From Maylandia zebra (taxonomy: Eukaryota > Chordata > Actinopteri > Cichliformes > Cichlidae), in assembly GCF_041146795.1 (NCBI RefSeq), contig NC_135176.1, positions 19,868,286 through 19,932,285 of the forward strand: DNA of 64,000 bases, given 5' to 3'. Below the pieces are notes generated by a model. The model was given only the letters and a program-made list of their open reading frames with translations, was not told the origin of the DNA and did no database searches. The position numbers were made by a program, and so were the translations under genes. Below, piece by piece: positions 12,956 to 24,925 of this stretch; positions within the stretch are counted from its first letter, which is position 1; each line of letters begins with the position of its first letter.

Positions 12956-14186
12956 ATATATAAATAAAACGGGATCATTCAAGCGAAGTGAAACTTAAGA
13001 TCTTCACCAGTGTTTCTGGTTGATTTTTGAGTAATGCCATATTATCTCCTCCACAAGTAGTGCCTGTGAAATGGAGAGATGCCTTTATCCAGCCAAAGAG
13101 AACCACTGATAGGAACACTTCTGCTGATGGCTCTAAATTTATTTTTACCACCAGCAAATGTCATTGGGAGACTGCAACTGAAAGCAGACAGCTGCTTCTA
13201 CTACATACATAATTTCCTTGATTCTTTTTTAAAAAATACTTTAATATAATTTGATGCCCTACATGTACACCGCAGTGGTGTGTGGGATGGCGTCTCTCCC
13301 CCTCCCAACCTTTTCATAATGAAAGAAAATGTTTCCCAAAGCAACAATGTGGCTCACTGATGTGTTTATTAGGTTTGGACACATTCAGAAAAGGGCTGCA
13401 TCTAAACAGGAAGTGCTTATGATTAAGTTCTATTCATGGTTTTATTGTCTTTTGTATATAACAGTATGGAAAAAGACCACATTAAAATAGCTCTTCCACT
13501 CTTGTATTGTACATATTTTGCTGGTTTGCTGCTGTTTAGACAAAGCACAAAGTCTATCAGAAAAAGGGAGAAATTTCTGTCTGTGTCTTTGTGTCTATTA
13601 TCTTGACAGGGTTACTGCTGGGAACACGGATCAGACATGGGCCTCCTTTTTCCTTTACAGGATTTCCACAAAATTAGCTGGTGTAAAAATGACACAAGAC
13701 CCCCCTTTTCAGTACGTACTGTTAATACTAACACTTAGTAGAAAAGTAATAGTACAGGCTCTATCCATGATGTTAATAAAAAAAAAAAAGAGTATATTAG
13801 TAACAGCCGAGGCTGAATTAATTTTAGTAGTTTTTTTTAGTTAAAAATGCCACTTTTGACTCTCTAAGTATAGTTTATATATTACAAACTTAAAATTATT
13901 TAGTGGTTCTGTTTTATATGATGTTTAAACATTTGAAAACACATTTAAATTTCAGTGTGGATCCTGTCTGTCCAATAAGTAAGGACAAAATTATAGTGGA
14001 AGCTGCAGAATGATAAGTAACTGCACTTTTTTTTTAAAGGAATTATAAAATCCTATTTAAGTATTTTTTTTTTTGTTCCATTTTAAGTAACATATTTATT
14101 TATTCCACGGATAATTAACATCCGACTACCGTTGGTCCTTCGTCTTTACCTCTTTTGGACCTCCAGCTTGCCATACAAAAACAACA
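12956..14186. other. Intergenic sequence and BNIP1 upstream region
   Basis: No supported gene. The last 90 bases before the BNIP1 ATG are somewhat GC-richer and probably hold its promoter and 5'UTR. I see no clear TATA box, and the transcription start is unknown. The remainder is AT-rich with poly(T) runs around 14027-14075. Confidence 0.5.
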
Positions 14187-17100
14187 ATGGCGTCTTCTGC
14201 GGATGTTCACGTCCGAATTTGCGCACAAGAAATTATCAAATATGATCTGGAAATTAAAGCTCTCATTCAGGTAAGGAATGAAGAACGAGCGCCTTGTTTG
14301 TCCTTTCATCCTGAGCCATTTCTGAACCGTTGGTAACTCTGGAGAGCTGGCTGAACATGCGCACAACAGGTCTTCAAGTTGAGCTAAGAAGAAGCTAACG
14401 TTAACTTTCCGACAGTCAAAAGACACAAAACATTCTTGATTTTGTTTATTTTAATTAGGCAAAAAATCATTCCTGAGACAGTTATAATACTTTTGAGTAA
14501 TAAATCTCTAATTATTCAAATAACCGAGAGAAGAAAATGATCATTTATTATCAGATGTTATTTAAAAAAATATTTACGACGCACTCTTTGTTTAGTTCTG
14601 CGTTCGTGATATCCTAATTAGTAAGGGAAATTAAAATAAGTTAAAACAAATTGTTTTAGAAAATGTAAATAATATGAATATAAAAAAATATATTAAGTTG
14701 TTTTTTTTAATGGAGAAAAATGTGCTAAAATTTATACTGTATATCCTGAGCCAGATGGTGGAACGGCTGTAAGCTGAGAGACACCTGCCCTATCAAAAAG
14801 TGACCGCCAGTGTTTCTTTGTCTAATGTCTTTGGTTATATTGCTAAATAGCTCTAGTCAACAGGATTTAAAAATGGATTTCATATATAAAGTAATAAAAA
14901 ATGACATATTTTGCAAGTATTTTTATGGTTCTACATTACATTGCAATCAATCAAGTCCTTTTGGCCATTTAAAGTATCTTTATACAGCTGTTATATTTGT
15001 ATAGATTTCTGCTGTCCTCTTGGCCAGATCATCACTGACAGCTGATGTCCGTTGGTGAGGGCCAGAATGTAGAACAACCACTAAATCTCTTTTCACCACA
15101 GCAGGCAATTACAGTGCCACATCCCCTACTTCCCCTTTCCCTCTCAAGACCCCGAGTTGCTTTGAACTCCACCACTTGGGGGCAGCAGCTCATGTGTAGT
15201 GGTGGACACACCATTTCTCAGCCACCTCACACTCTGCTGCAAACTGCTCCACTGCAAGCTGGAGGTCATTGCTCGATTCAACCACCAGAACCACATCAGC
15301 AAAAAGCAGAGATGAGATCCTGAGTCCACTGAATTTGACTGCCTCCACCTCTTGGCTGCACATAGAAACTTTCTTCCAAAAAAACTTGTGAACAGAATCA
15401 ATGATAAAGGGGCAGAGCTGGTGGAGTCCAGGATTCACAGGGAATGAGTCTGACTTGCTGCCAAGCTCTCAGTACACTATGTACAATGACAAAACACTTT
15501 ATAACAATGGACCAGATGTCTCATACTCCTAAAGCACAAGCTCCTTTGCTCACACAAAGATTTGTGCATTTATGAATTCACATGATGTATGTCTTACTCG
15601 ATGTGATATAATTATAAAATATAACTAATACATTATATTTAACTCAATGTGTGTGTGTTGTCTGTAGGACATCAGGGATTGTCCAGGACCTCAGTCTGCT
15701 CTTGTGGAGCTCAATGCTCAGGTCAAAGAGAAATTCAACAAGCTGAGGCTCAGAATTCAGGTCAGGCCTCAGCTACACATCCACACGGTGCTGCATCTGA
15801 CAGGGTTTTTTTTTTTTTTTTGCTTAATATTGGATCTGTGTCATGTGATGCCATGATGTTGTTGTTTTTTTGTTTCTTCCAGGATCTGGAGCAGATGGCC
15901 AAAGAGCAGGACAAAGAGTCAGACAGAGTGGCCATCCAAACAGAGACCGAGAGCCAATGGAAGCAGATGCTGAGGTGTTTAGACGCAGACGCACACAGAC
16001 ACATCTAAAAAAAATAAGCCTGTGCAGCACCAGTCATTTTATTTTCCCCTTGAATCACTTGCCTCGTGTCCCAGTGAACATGTTGTTGGTTTCTGTTTTG
16101 TTGCGATGATAATGTAAACTGGAAATGCAGACACAAGCGAGCACTTAAGATGGAAAAAAAATCTAAAACAAAAACTTTCAGTCTCAAAATTGTTTGCTTT
16201 TTCTTGTCTGTCTTGTCAGCAACCAGACAGCGTGGAGAAAAGCTAACCTGGCTTGTAAACTTGCCATAGACAACATGGAGAAGGACGAACTGCTGCATGG
16301 TGAGGAAAACCACAACACCAGACAGAGGTAAATATAGTTTCTGCCAAGGCTCTGCTACAGAGCACTGTACTACGAAGACAGTTCAGTGTACCCCGAGTTT
16401 GTTTGCGTTATGTAGATTCCCGTACTTCTACACCTGGTTAGAGCTGCTGATATGCAGTCTGAACTTTGATCAGTGATTTTTGTATACCTGCAGCCAAACA
16501 GGAGGAAATTAATGTCACCTGTATTAATTTACCTGGTTTCTGTTTAGCTGTAAAAGGCTGATGGGGTATTATCGTTACCCTGCCGGGCAGAGGCATCGTA
16601 CACACCTTGAGAACAAGGCTGCTTAGGATTTTCAAACTGATACCATAGTTTCTGTCAGTAACTTCTATCCTCTACTTCCTGTAGTTATTACCATTACACT
16701 GTTTTCTTTCTGTTTTTAAGCCCAGGCCACCAATAATATTTCTGTTTTACACAGATGTGTGTTTATGTTTATGGAGTGTTATCAGATGAATCGCAGTATG
16801 ACAACTATGTCAAAACAACAGCTAATCTGCTGTACACTGAAATACAGATACACTTGTTAACATCTGTAAAACTATCTTTTGTCTAATGTCTGTGGTTTAA
16901 AATGCTTTCATGAACGATTATTAAATAAGATTTTTTTAATTGTTGCTTTTGGTCATTTGTGATTTAAAAAAATTGATTAAAAACTGGCACAAATGAACCA
17001 AAAAAGATAAATGAATATAAAAATAGAGTGGCTAGTTGCACTGGTGGTAGAAACACAAGGTTCTAAACTACTTAATGAGAAAAAGATTCCTTCTAGTCTC

Positions 17101-17619
17101 CAATAAATCACTTTAATATAATCTAATAATAAATTAGGCATGTCAGAACCCATCTGCAGTACTTCACCTGCTCTGTTCTGTGTGTGTGTGTGTGTTTTTG
17201 TCTCAGGAAAGCAACCAAGGAAAATTTAGTGGAAACCAGCAGCAACATCACAGAGAGTCTGATGTCTATCAGCAGGATGATGTCTGAACAGGTGAAGCAG
17301 AGTGAGGACACCATTGGCACTCTAGGTAAAAATCTAATTTTATGTTTCAGTCTCCTGTCCACATTTCCTAACCGATCCTCCTAAACCCTTAATGCCTTTA
17401 ATTCTTCGTCCTCCTTATTCAGCCACCTCATCCAGGACGGTGCAGGAAACCAACGAGGAGTTTAAAAGCATGACAGGAACCATTCACCTGGGCAGGAAGC
17501 TCATCCTGAAGTACAACCGGCGGGAGCTGACAGACAAGCTGCTCATCTTCCTTGCACTAGCCCTCTTCTTTGCCACCGTCCTCTACATCCTCAAGAAACG
17601 TCTCTTCCCCTTCATTTAG
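14187..17619 (+). CDS. bnip1: BNIP1 (Sec20), ER Qb-SNARE
   Basis: Six coding exons join in frame: 14187-14270, 15668-15760, 15883-15974, 16220-16327, 17207-17325 and 17423-17619 (stop TAG). They total 693 bases or 230 aa, against 228 in human. All introns are GT-AG, although the exon 3 donor (GAG|GTGTTT) is weak. The start gives MASSADVHVRICAQEI, the conserved BNIP1 N-terminus. The middle is helical and coiled-coil (DLEQMAKEQDKES). The Sec20/SNARE region covers about residues 130-200 (TESLMSISRMM, TSSRTVQETNEEFKSM). A C-terminal tail anchor of about 18 hydrophobic residues starts near residue 205 and is followed by KKRLFPFI. The family acts with syntaxin 18 in Golgi-to-ER retrograde fusion and in ER/mitochondrial cell-death signalling. 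Intron 1 contains an RT relic. Confidence 0.97.
15147..15465 (-). mobile_element. Degenerate LINE reverse-transcriptase relic in BNIP1 intron 1
   Basis: The minus-strand translation retains KFSGLRISSLLFADVVLVVESS followed by LQLAVEQFAAECE. This parallels FGGLRISSLIFADDVVLLAS in the better copy at 29610-30773. The catalytic FADD box has become FADV, and the frame changes several times. It is an old, dead copy. Confidence 0.8.
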
Positions 17620-19165
17620 TCGGCCGCCTGGGTCTGTTTTTCCTCAAGGACGTGGGGACTGGCTTGGAAGGAGTTAACACAGTGAATTGTAGGAGGTATG
17701 AAGTAGAAGCATGAACCACATGGACTCTTAGAAGCAGCACTGAAACTGGACTGTAGCACACAGAGGCGGCGTGAAGTGGGAACGTGTTACTTCTTACATA
17801 TAATATGCAATATGAAGGGTTGGAAAATATCTGAAGCTCAAGATCCACTTCAGCAGTGAAAGGAGCAAAGTGAGTAAAACTGACATCCAGAGTTTCATAG
17901 AAAACATTAAGAAGCCACAGCCTGCCTCGAGTAGATATGGTTATACAATGTATTGTCAAAAGTTTGAACGCATGTTGCAAATGGTCACAGTTGAAGAAGG
18001 GATCTGCTGCTTTTTAGCCTTTTCCTTGATGCCTCACACTGCCTCCCTGGTGTTACAGTAAGGACTCTGTTATCCTAATGTGACCATTTCTATCATTCTG
18101 GATGATGGGTCTTTTTCAGAAAGCCTGAACTTGAGGAAATTCATGTGTTTACATTGAAATTTACATTAAATTGAAGTAAATACAGAGAGCTTAAAGGTTC
18201 AGATGCTCATATTTGCCAAATTGTGTGCAGTTTTTGAAATGTTGATACCTTAAAGCACACTGTAGGTTTCACAATGCAATAAGACAGCATCTAAAGATCA
18301 GCAGCCTGTATGCTCATGTAATATCTCTTTGTACCCCTTCAGTCCAGCGTAAAAGGAAGAAAAGGTAGTCTGTGATTCTGCCCTCATGTCAGACATGTTG
18401 AAAGGTTGGGAGTTAGAGACTAAAGCAAGGGACCACTGGAGGCTTGTTTTAAGCCTCGATTGCTGCAAATAAACAAAATCCATCCAAAGAGGTGATCTGC
18501 GTGATAAAATGTTTCAGCTTATGCAAAATATTCATGTCCTCCAAGCAGAGGGCAACCTTATTTGAATTCAGCTGGAGCTTCACTTTTACAGAGATGGGAA
18601 GAAAAGAGGGGGACAGAAAAGTGAGCAACATTGTAGGACTCCATCTACTCCTGTTGAGTCATGGTTGGTTTCTGAGCTGTAGTAGTATCTTCTGACTTAA
18701 CCAGCCTTTAATTCTACAGCTTAAGAGAAAAAACAACCCCAAAGCGGGTTGCCCTCCTAGTGTCCAGTACCTTTAATTCAGAACGAGTCAGGGTCATGGT
18801 TGCAAAATGCACCAACCTTTGTTTTTGTTTACTTTTGTTATAAAGTGTGAATGTGCTCAGGAGTGTATTTAGTGTACATTTTTTTTAACCTCATGCCTTC
18901 CTTCCAAACTACTGAACCAGTAATCCAGTGAATGATTGTTGCCCTGAAAGGTGTCAGATTGTGTGAATGTTGAACAGAAGCCCCGTGGGTTAGAGTTCAT
19001 TTAAAAGTCTCAAGCACCAGCAGATGTCTTAAAACTCAAAATATCAGTTTGAACTGCAGTGCTGTTAAAAGACTTGTTCAACAGGATAGGACTAATTTAA
19101 ATAACACACTTCTGTTTGTTCATCAGTATCACTTTATTTTAATAAAATTCAAATAACTGTTCAGA
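17620..19165 (+). other. Probable BNIP1 3'UTR
   Basis: There is no coding signal from the stop codon to AATAAA at 19141-19146, which is followed by TGTTCAGAGTTTGTG. The span is inferred from that signal. A second AATAAA near 19494 would extend the transcript into the STC2 3'UTR. Confidence 0.55.
19133..19146. promoter_or_regulatory. Back-to-back poly(A) signals shared by BNIP1 and STC2
   Basis: TTTATT at 19133-19138 is AATAAA on the minus strand (STC2). AATAAA at 19141-19146 is on the plus strand (BNIP1). Only two bases separate them. No other minus-strand AATAAA lies between here and the STC2 stop. Confidence 0.6.
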
Positions 19166-19789
19166 GTTTGTGATCCATTGGAGAAAAAAAAAAACAAACC
19201 CCAAAACCACAACATTCGACACCAGAGGTCTGTATGAAATGTGAACAAGTGAACATTAAAAATACATTTCTAACACATATTGACCTATGAGTGCTTTCCT
19301 TTCTGCACACTGTGCCTCATCTGTTTCTCCATGGTACACAATATGACTTTCTCCATAAATACAAAAGCAGATTCATAACTCTGTTCCTAAAATGTTGTGA
19401 TGCTGTGTAAAAGTTCAAATTGAGCAAATGTTTTTCATGAAACAGTAAAGTGTCCCAGTTTAAACACTTGGTAGGTTTTCTATGTTCAATACTGAATAAA
19501 ATATAATGCATTCTAATGGTATTTAGATTTTACACAGCGTCACAACTTTTTTGGAACTGGGCTTGTAAACAGGATACTGACTTTGAGCCATGAGCTACAC
19601 TTGACCTACTGATTCCGTGTGTGTGTACGTCTGATGCTGAGCTGCAGTGGTCTGTGAGATTGAAGTGAGGTAGATAATTGTTCTTCCATCCTTAATGGAG
19701 CACAAATGCCCAGCAGATTGAATAAGTTATGATGCATTACTACACTGAATACTTTTAGCCACTACTGCTAGTATTATAGAATTGTGTAC

Positions 19790-22700
19790 TCAGTTTCCAT
19801 CTGTCTGTAGAGGAGTGACACTGGATTTCTCAGACACAACTGAATCTGGTTCAGTTGTGTCGTCTATATGACTGAGCCTGGGCCCATCCTCTGTTTGTTG
19901 CTGCAGGGGTCCCCCAGCAGCGATAGGCCATGGTGCACTGGTGGGTGGGAAAGTGCTTTGGTTGAGGGTATCGGATTGGCAGAGGGGGCAGTTTCCGGCA
20001 AGGCTGCTGCAAAGCGACCCCCAGTACTGCTCGCATTGTTCACGCAAACGGCGTCCGACCCACGTCTTGACCTCCTCTCCGCACTTCAGCAGGAAGTTCG
20101 TCAGCTCCACGTATGGCCTGGCAGGATGCGAATACATCAGGGTCATCAATAAATACTTGGCTGTTTTGTCCAAATGTACATTTAGAAAAAATGTCACTTA
20201 CAGGAAGTGCCAAAAACAATAGAATGTCCCAGTTTTATTCATTTTTCCATTTGAGCAATTAATGACATAATTTTGAATGCATTTATTTGTACACATAAAT
20301 ATCAAAACAATAAAATTGTGGCTGTTAGTAGTTAATTTGTGTGAGTTTGTGTTTCTCACCCAGGGGGAAACATTAGGTGAAACTGCACCAGGTTTTCCAC
20401 GGTGTCCATGTGATCCCGCAGTGCCAGGCAGAGCTGGTGTTTGGTGTAGCACTCTCTCTGAAGCACGCACACCATCTCCTTTATCGCCGAACACCGCCGG
20501 CTGATGCAGCTGAAACGCTGCCGCAGCCCCAATGCCAGGCACCGCAACGTGTCCTTCACAAATGCTTTGCCCTGCGAGAAAAAGGAGAACAGTGAGTGGA
20601 CGATTACAGGGAAACCTATATACATACACACGATTTCCCCCCCCACATAATGTTTTATTGCAACCATGTTTTTATTTCCAATAGTCTTTTCTATCAGATT
20701 CAAAGACTTCTATTTAGTTTTTTTATTCTATTATTGATTTATTATTTATGTCCATGTTTGATTTATCATCTTTTCAGTCATCTATAAAGTACTTTGAGTT
20801 GGTCTAAGTTCTATGAAAGTGCTACGCAAACAAAAACAATTTGTGACAGCCTTAAATCAAGGGGTTTACCTGAAGTACTGTTTAGGAAATAAAACCATTT
20901 TTATACACAGTCCTTGATTTTTAGAGGCTGAAAAGTAACAATTTTAAAATAAGGAATTTTTATTTTATTTTATTTTTTTTTTTAAGTAGTTGGATTAAAA
21001 TGGTTTGTAGTCACCGACTGTGTGACGTCTAGAACCATCAGACATCACCAGATGCTGCATTTCCTCCCTTCAGATGGTACGTCAGTCCTATACTGAAGCC
21101 ACCTTCAGTTTAAGCTCGTTTGTGGCTCTCTTTAATTTCAGTTTTATCTTCAGAGGCTGAAAACCTGCTGACTTGAAGAATATCCCATTTCTTTGCATTG
21201 AAGAACTCTTGTGCTGAATTGCTAACGCTACAGCTATTGCAATACTTTTGTTAAATCCCTTGAATTAAAGCTAAAATCTGCACTTGAATGATTTGAAACC
21301 TGTGGTGTCCAGAGACCAGAAAACCAAATGCTCTGTGAAAAACATTAGTTTTTGCTGTATGATCTTTACCTCACAATATAAAGTGCCTCAAGGCAACCGT
21401 CTTTGTTATTTGGTACCATGTAAATAGAACTGTATTGAAAAATAACTTATGACTTACAGAGAAGGGGTGAGGTTAAATAAATGTCCACTTCTTCACACTC
21501 CTTTTTGAGTATGTAAACTAAATATCTTGTAATGCATTTCACTTCATTTTTGTATACTTTAAAAGGAATATTTTTCCTAAATTACATTCTGTACACTGTT
21601 GGAAGTTCTAACAGACGCTTGGGGTAGGCTCTGAAAGCCAGACTATCCTCATCCACTTTTACAGTAGAGAGCGAGAGAAAACAAACCACAAAACCAAACC
21701 ACAACATGTTGACAGCCTGGCACAAAAACCGTTTGACCTCTGTGGATGCTCTACATAGATCTTCATGACAGCTGGTGAACTCGCCCAATCGTCAGTGTAT
21801 TTGGCCAACTGCTCAACTGGAGTAAGGTCATTTGGTGCTGCTAGCGCATTAGTACAGTATGTGAGGAAAAACAGATATAAGAGGGTGGCTGTGCATGTAC
21901 AAAGACAAATTTGAATCTGCGAGTTAAGCAGTGAAGAAAACAGAAAAAAAACAAAAACACGAACCTGTGGTGCCGACCTAAACAAATTTCAGATTGTCAT
22001 CTATACCCTCAACAAGTGCCCCAGCAATAAGTGGTGCACACTAAGAGAATGGTAAAGGCCTAAATGCTCAACCCCTACATTGAGGGGATCCGGTGGCTCT
22101 GTAATGCTGCGGGGGGCTTTTTGCTGGCACGTATTGGGTCTTAGGGGATCTGCAAATCTCTACAAAATTCTTCTGGGTGATCATCTTTATCATGTTATGA
22201 AACATGAAGCCCTGAAGAAGTTTCCCGCAACACTTTATCCTTTAATCCACGACCATCTGTATCAGGTACATTCACTCAGAGATCTTCAAAGAACATCATC
22301 TTCTGTTTCTGCTCAAACTGGGGACACATTAGGCCTGCATCATTTTCTCATACATTTCTATTCTAGTAATGTGGACAGGATGTTCCTGTTCTCTCCTTTC
22401 ACTTCCCCTCTCACGCTGTGCTGTAACTGTGCTGCCATGCATAACGATACACTGCTTCTTATACAACAAGCATTCCTCACAAATGACCGCAATGATGGAA
22501 GGGATTAAATGAAATAAAAACACGCATCCAGATATGCCTTCTCCAACCCTGCCCAGGCAACTTCTGAACTTCCCCTCAGCCTGTCAGTGCCCCACAGGCG
22601 TAACGACACAACTGACTTAATGAGTTTATTTTGAGTGTGAATGAATGTGAGACACACTGGCTTATCCTCACCTGCAAGTCGTAGTGTCCAGCGTTGTGCA

Positions 22701-24761
22701 GCAGAGTAAGACATATGTGGTCCAGCCCTCGGATTTCACAGGAGTTGTTGCTCAAACACTGAAACATCCCACAGCCAACATCAGCTGAACTCAACAGGCA
22801 ACTCTGGAGCTCCGCTACGAGACACAGTGAGAGATCAGCATTAACTTTCCAGGTGAATGTATGTGCCCAATAATATAATATTAAAAACAATACACATCCA
22901 CTGTCAAGCCTCAGACCTTTGGCCTTCACTTTTCAGAAATTAGTATTGTGCCATACTGCAAATTTTTCATATCAATCCAACACAAAGGAAATGCAGGGCC
23001 AGTAATAATAATACTTTTAACTTAAACAGGCAGCTTATGTAGGGGAGAGGAGTGTGTCATGATTTAGTAGATGAATCATCATCCATTTGCAAATTCTGAT
23101 CACATTTTAATGACCGCTAAATTACTGTGTTTGTTTATTTCCCACAATAATTAAACAAAGCACACCTTTCAGCTTTTCATACATTTTGACACTCATGTTT
23201 TTGGAGAGGTATACATTTTTCCATTTCCAAAACAAATAAAAATGTATTAAAAACAATTCACTGGGCTACATACTGAACTTAAGATAGAAACAAAGTATCG
23301 ATCCTGTCGAGCTAATATGGATCCACGTTGGTATCGACAGTATCATGTTTGGATCGAGCCCCTCAACTATCAGAAACCTATTTGTAAGTGTACGGAATGT
23401 AAATATGAGGATTTAGACATTTAAATGTTATATAGTACTTTTTGATCAGCTTTCCTTACAGATTAGACACAAAAGCACAACCAGAATTCATAAGGCACAC
23501 TGTCGATTTTTGAGAAAATGAAAGTATTTTAGTGAAAGGTTAGAGTCCGGAAAATACAGTATATGAGTTATGTAAGGTAGTTTGTTTCGGGCCAGGAGAC
23601 AGCACAGTTTCACACACTCTTCATTTTGCACTTTATGGCGCTGTTGTAAATGGTGAAAATACTAGTGCTAGTTGCACGGCGTCAACACGTTAACGAGGTA
23701 ACCGCTAACCGCAACGCTAACGCGTTGACGCCGTGCAGCCCCACGCACGGGGCGATCCGCGGTAACTCGTTAACGGAGACTTGTCGCGTTAATACAGTTA
23801 TGGCGTTAACCTCATTTTAACGAGTGTAACGCTGCAGCACTAAAATAGTAATCTCCAAATGTTCTCTTTTTACAGACCAGCGCCTCTTTGATAGCTGCCG
23901 CGTCCATCTTGTCGTTAGCTGCAGGTGAAGCGATGGGGGAGGGAGAGTTGTGTTAGTGAAGGAGAGGCCGAGTAACACGTAGAGAGAAAAGCGAGACAAA
24001 CTTGCAGTTCCATGAATATAATTATAACGTAACAGTCTAACTATATAAACGATATAGTCACACAGCTTATCTCGTATAAAAATATATCGATATATTTTTA
24101 AAAAACTCGATATATCACCCAATCCTAGCTAGAAGCATACTTTAACGGGTAAAATTAAGTGGCAAGCCGTCTTGGCTTTATGAATATGAGCTACAAGCAT
24201 ACTCTGATGGGCAAAGTTAAGTGGCAAACCGTCATACTAACTTAACTTTGTGCTGGAATTACTATGACAGCAGAAATGTGCATAAACTACTTACGGTAGG
24301 ACGTGTTGCCAAAGTAGGATGTTTTTCAGAACACCGGGAAAGGGATACAGAGGGAATGTGCATGGACAGGGTCGAACCACCGGAGTCGCGCATTGAATTA
24401 CAGTCACCAACAGCACAGGAGGTTAGAGAGGCGCGCACGGCCAACAGGTTGTCTTACAATGAGATTAAATGCGCAATAAGGGGGAGAAAAAAGTAGCACC
24501 CCTCAAGCTCTTTTTTTAAGGGCCAACAAGGGCCTCGGGCATGTAAAGTTTTCTTCAAAATGCAGTTTCCGACGCTTAAATGCGACCGTTACACGACCTG
24601 TGAAAACTTGCACGTGGCGGCTCACCTGTGCTCTGCAAAGAGAGGCGCCTTCTCATCTGGCTCACTTCTTGCTCCAGAACATCATGCTGGTCGTTGGTCA
24701 GCACATGACACACCAGCAGCAGAAAAAACACAGTGGAGACAGCGGACGCGTTCACCGGCAT
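19790..24761 (-). CDS. stc2: Stanniocalcin-2
   Basis: Four coding exons on the minus strand: 24761-24626, 22814-22672, 20571-20360 and 20117-19790 (stop TGA). They total 819 bases or 272 aa, slightly shorter than human (302). I chose ATG 24761-24759, which begins a signal peptide (MPVNASAVSTVFFLLLVCHV). The mature protein has the stanniocalcin cysteine pattern: SCLLSSADVGCGMFQC, NNSCEIRGLDHIC with an N-glycosylation sequon, SRRCSAIKEMVC, RECYTKHQLC, LLKCGEEV and REQCEQYWGSLC. The C-terminal tail after about residue 200 is variable and lacks the histidine cluster of the mammalian protein. The product is a secreted disulfide-linked glycoprotein hormone, known in the family for calcium/phosphate effects and for inhibiting PAPP-A. 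A TATA-like sequence lies about 155 bases upstream of the ATG. Introns 1 and 2 contain transposon relics. Confidence 0.97.
20875..21180 (+). mobile_element. Tc1-like transposon relic in STC2 intron 2
   Basis: CTGTTTAGGAAATAAAACC, TATACACAGTCC, AGAGGCTGAAAAGTAAC and later CATCAGACATCACCAGATGC match, in order, a fish Tc1-like family. Its 5' end is better preserved at 57098, and fragments flank the LINE at 29610-30773. There is no frame and the ends are not visible. The sequence just upstream (about 20770-20840, AAAGTACTTTGAGTTGG) resembles the common fish AAGCGCTTTGAGTG repeat. Confidence 0.65.
22075..22230 (+). mobile_element. Possible Tc1-like transposase remnant
   Basis: GGTGGCTCTGTAATGCTGCGG encodes a GGSVMLRG string like the GGSVMLWG motif of Tc1 transposases, followed by a frame drifting through YKILLGDHLYHVMKH. 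It is short and degenerate with no ends seen, so it is tentative. Confidence 0.4.
23664..23841. mobile_element. 178-bp palindromic hAT-type MITE in STC2 intron 1
   Basis: The ends are AGTGCT and AGCACT, with near-identical 8-bp flanks (AAAATACT and AAAATAGT). Internally TGCACGGCGTCAACACGTTA at 23682 and TAACGCGTTGACGCCGTGCA downstream form an inverted repeat with one mismatch. The element is rich in GTTAACG motifs. hAT assignment is by the 8-bp duplication and termini. Confidence 0.6.
23850..24125 (-). mobile_element. Partial non-autonomous DNA element
   Basis: The right end reads on the minus strand as TTGGGTGATATATCGAG, followed by runs of ATATCGATATA, a terminal pattern I recognise from abundant fish DNA elements. 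The left end is not seen, and the 178-bp MITE abuts it. It is followed at 24126-24230 by a diverged tandem pair of about 60 bp (AAGCATACT...TTAAGTGGCAA.CCGTC). Confidence 0.4.
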
Positions 24762-24783
24762 CACTGAGGTCGAGTCAGCGTAT

Positions 24784-24846
24784 GTGCGGTGCGGTGCGGT
24801 GCGGTGCGGTGCTCTTTTCTTCTCTTCTCTTCTCTTCTCTTCTCTT
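24784..24846. repeat. Adjacent (GCGGT)n and (TTCTC)n pentanucleotide repeats in the STC2 5'UTR
   Basis: About six GCGGT units (24784-24812) are followed by about six TTCTC units (to 24846). Both lie between the STC2 TATA-like sequence and the ATG, so they are probably transcribed as (GCACC)n and (GAGAA)n. Confidence 0.95.
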
Positions 24847-24914
24847 GGTAGAAGTTCGCGCAGCTAGAGCTCGAAGCCTTTGAATAACTTTACTCTGTGA
24901 CGAGGAGATCGAGG

Positions 24915-24925
24915 CTATATATATG
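24915..24925 (-). promoter_or_regulatory. TATA-like sequence of STC2
   Basis: The minus strand reads ATATATATAG within CTACATATATATAGCCTCG. It lies about 155 bases upstream of the STC2 ATG, which would place the start site near 24885-24890. Known vertebrate STC2 promoters were not compared. Confidence 0.5.

Noticed and set aside
17620-19789. NKX2-5 between BNIP1 and STC2
   Set aside because: No homeodomain coding sequence was found on either strand between the two genes.
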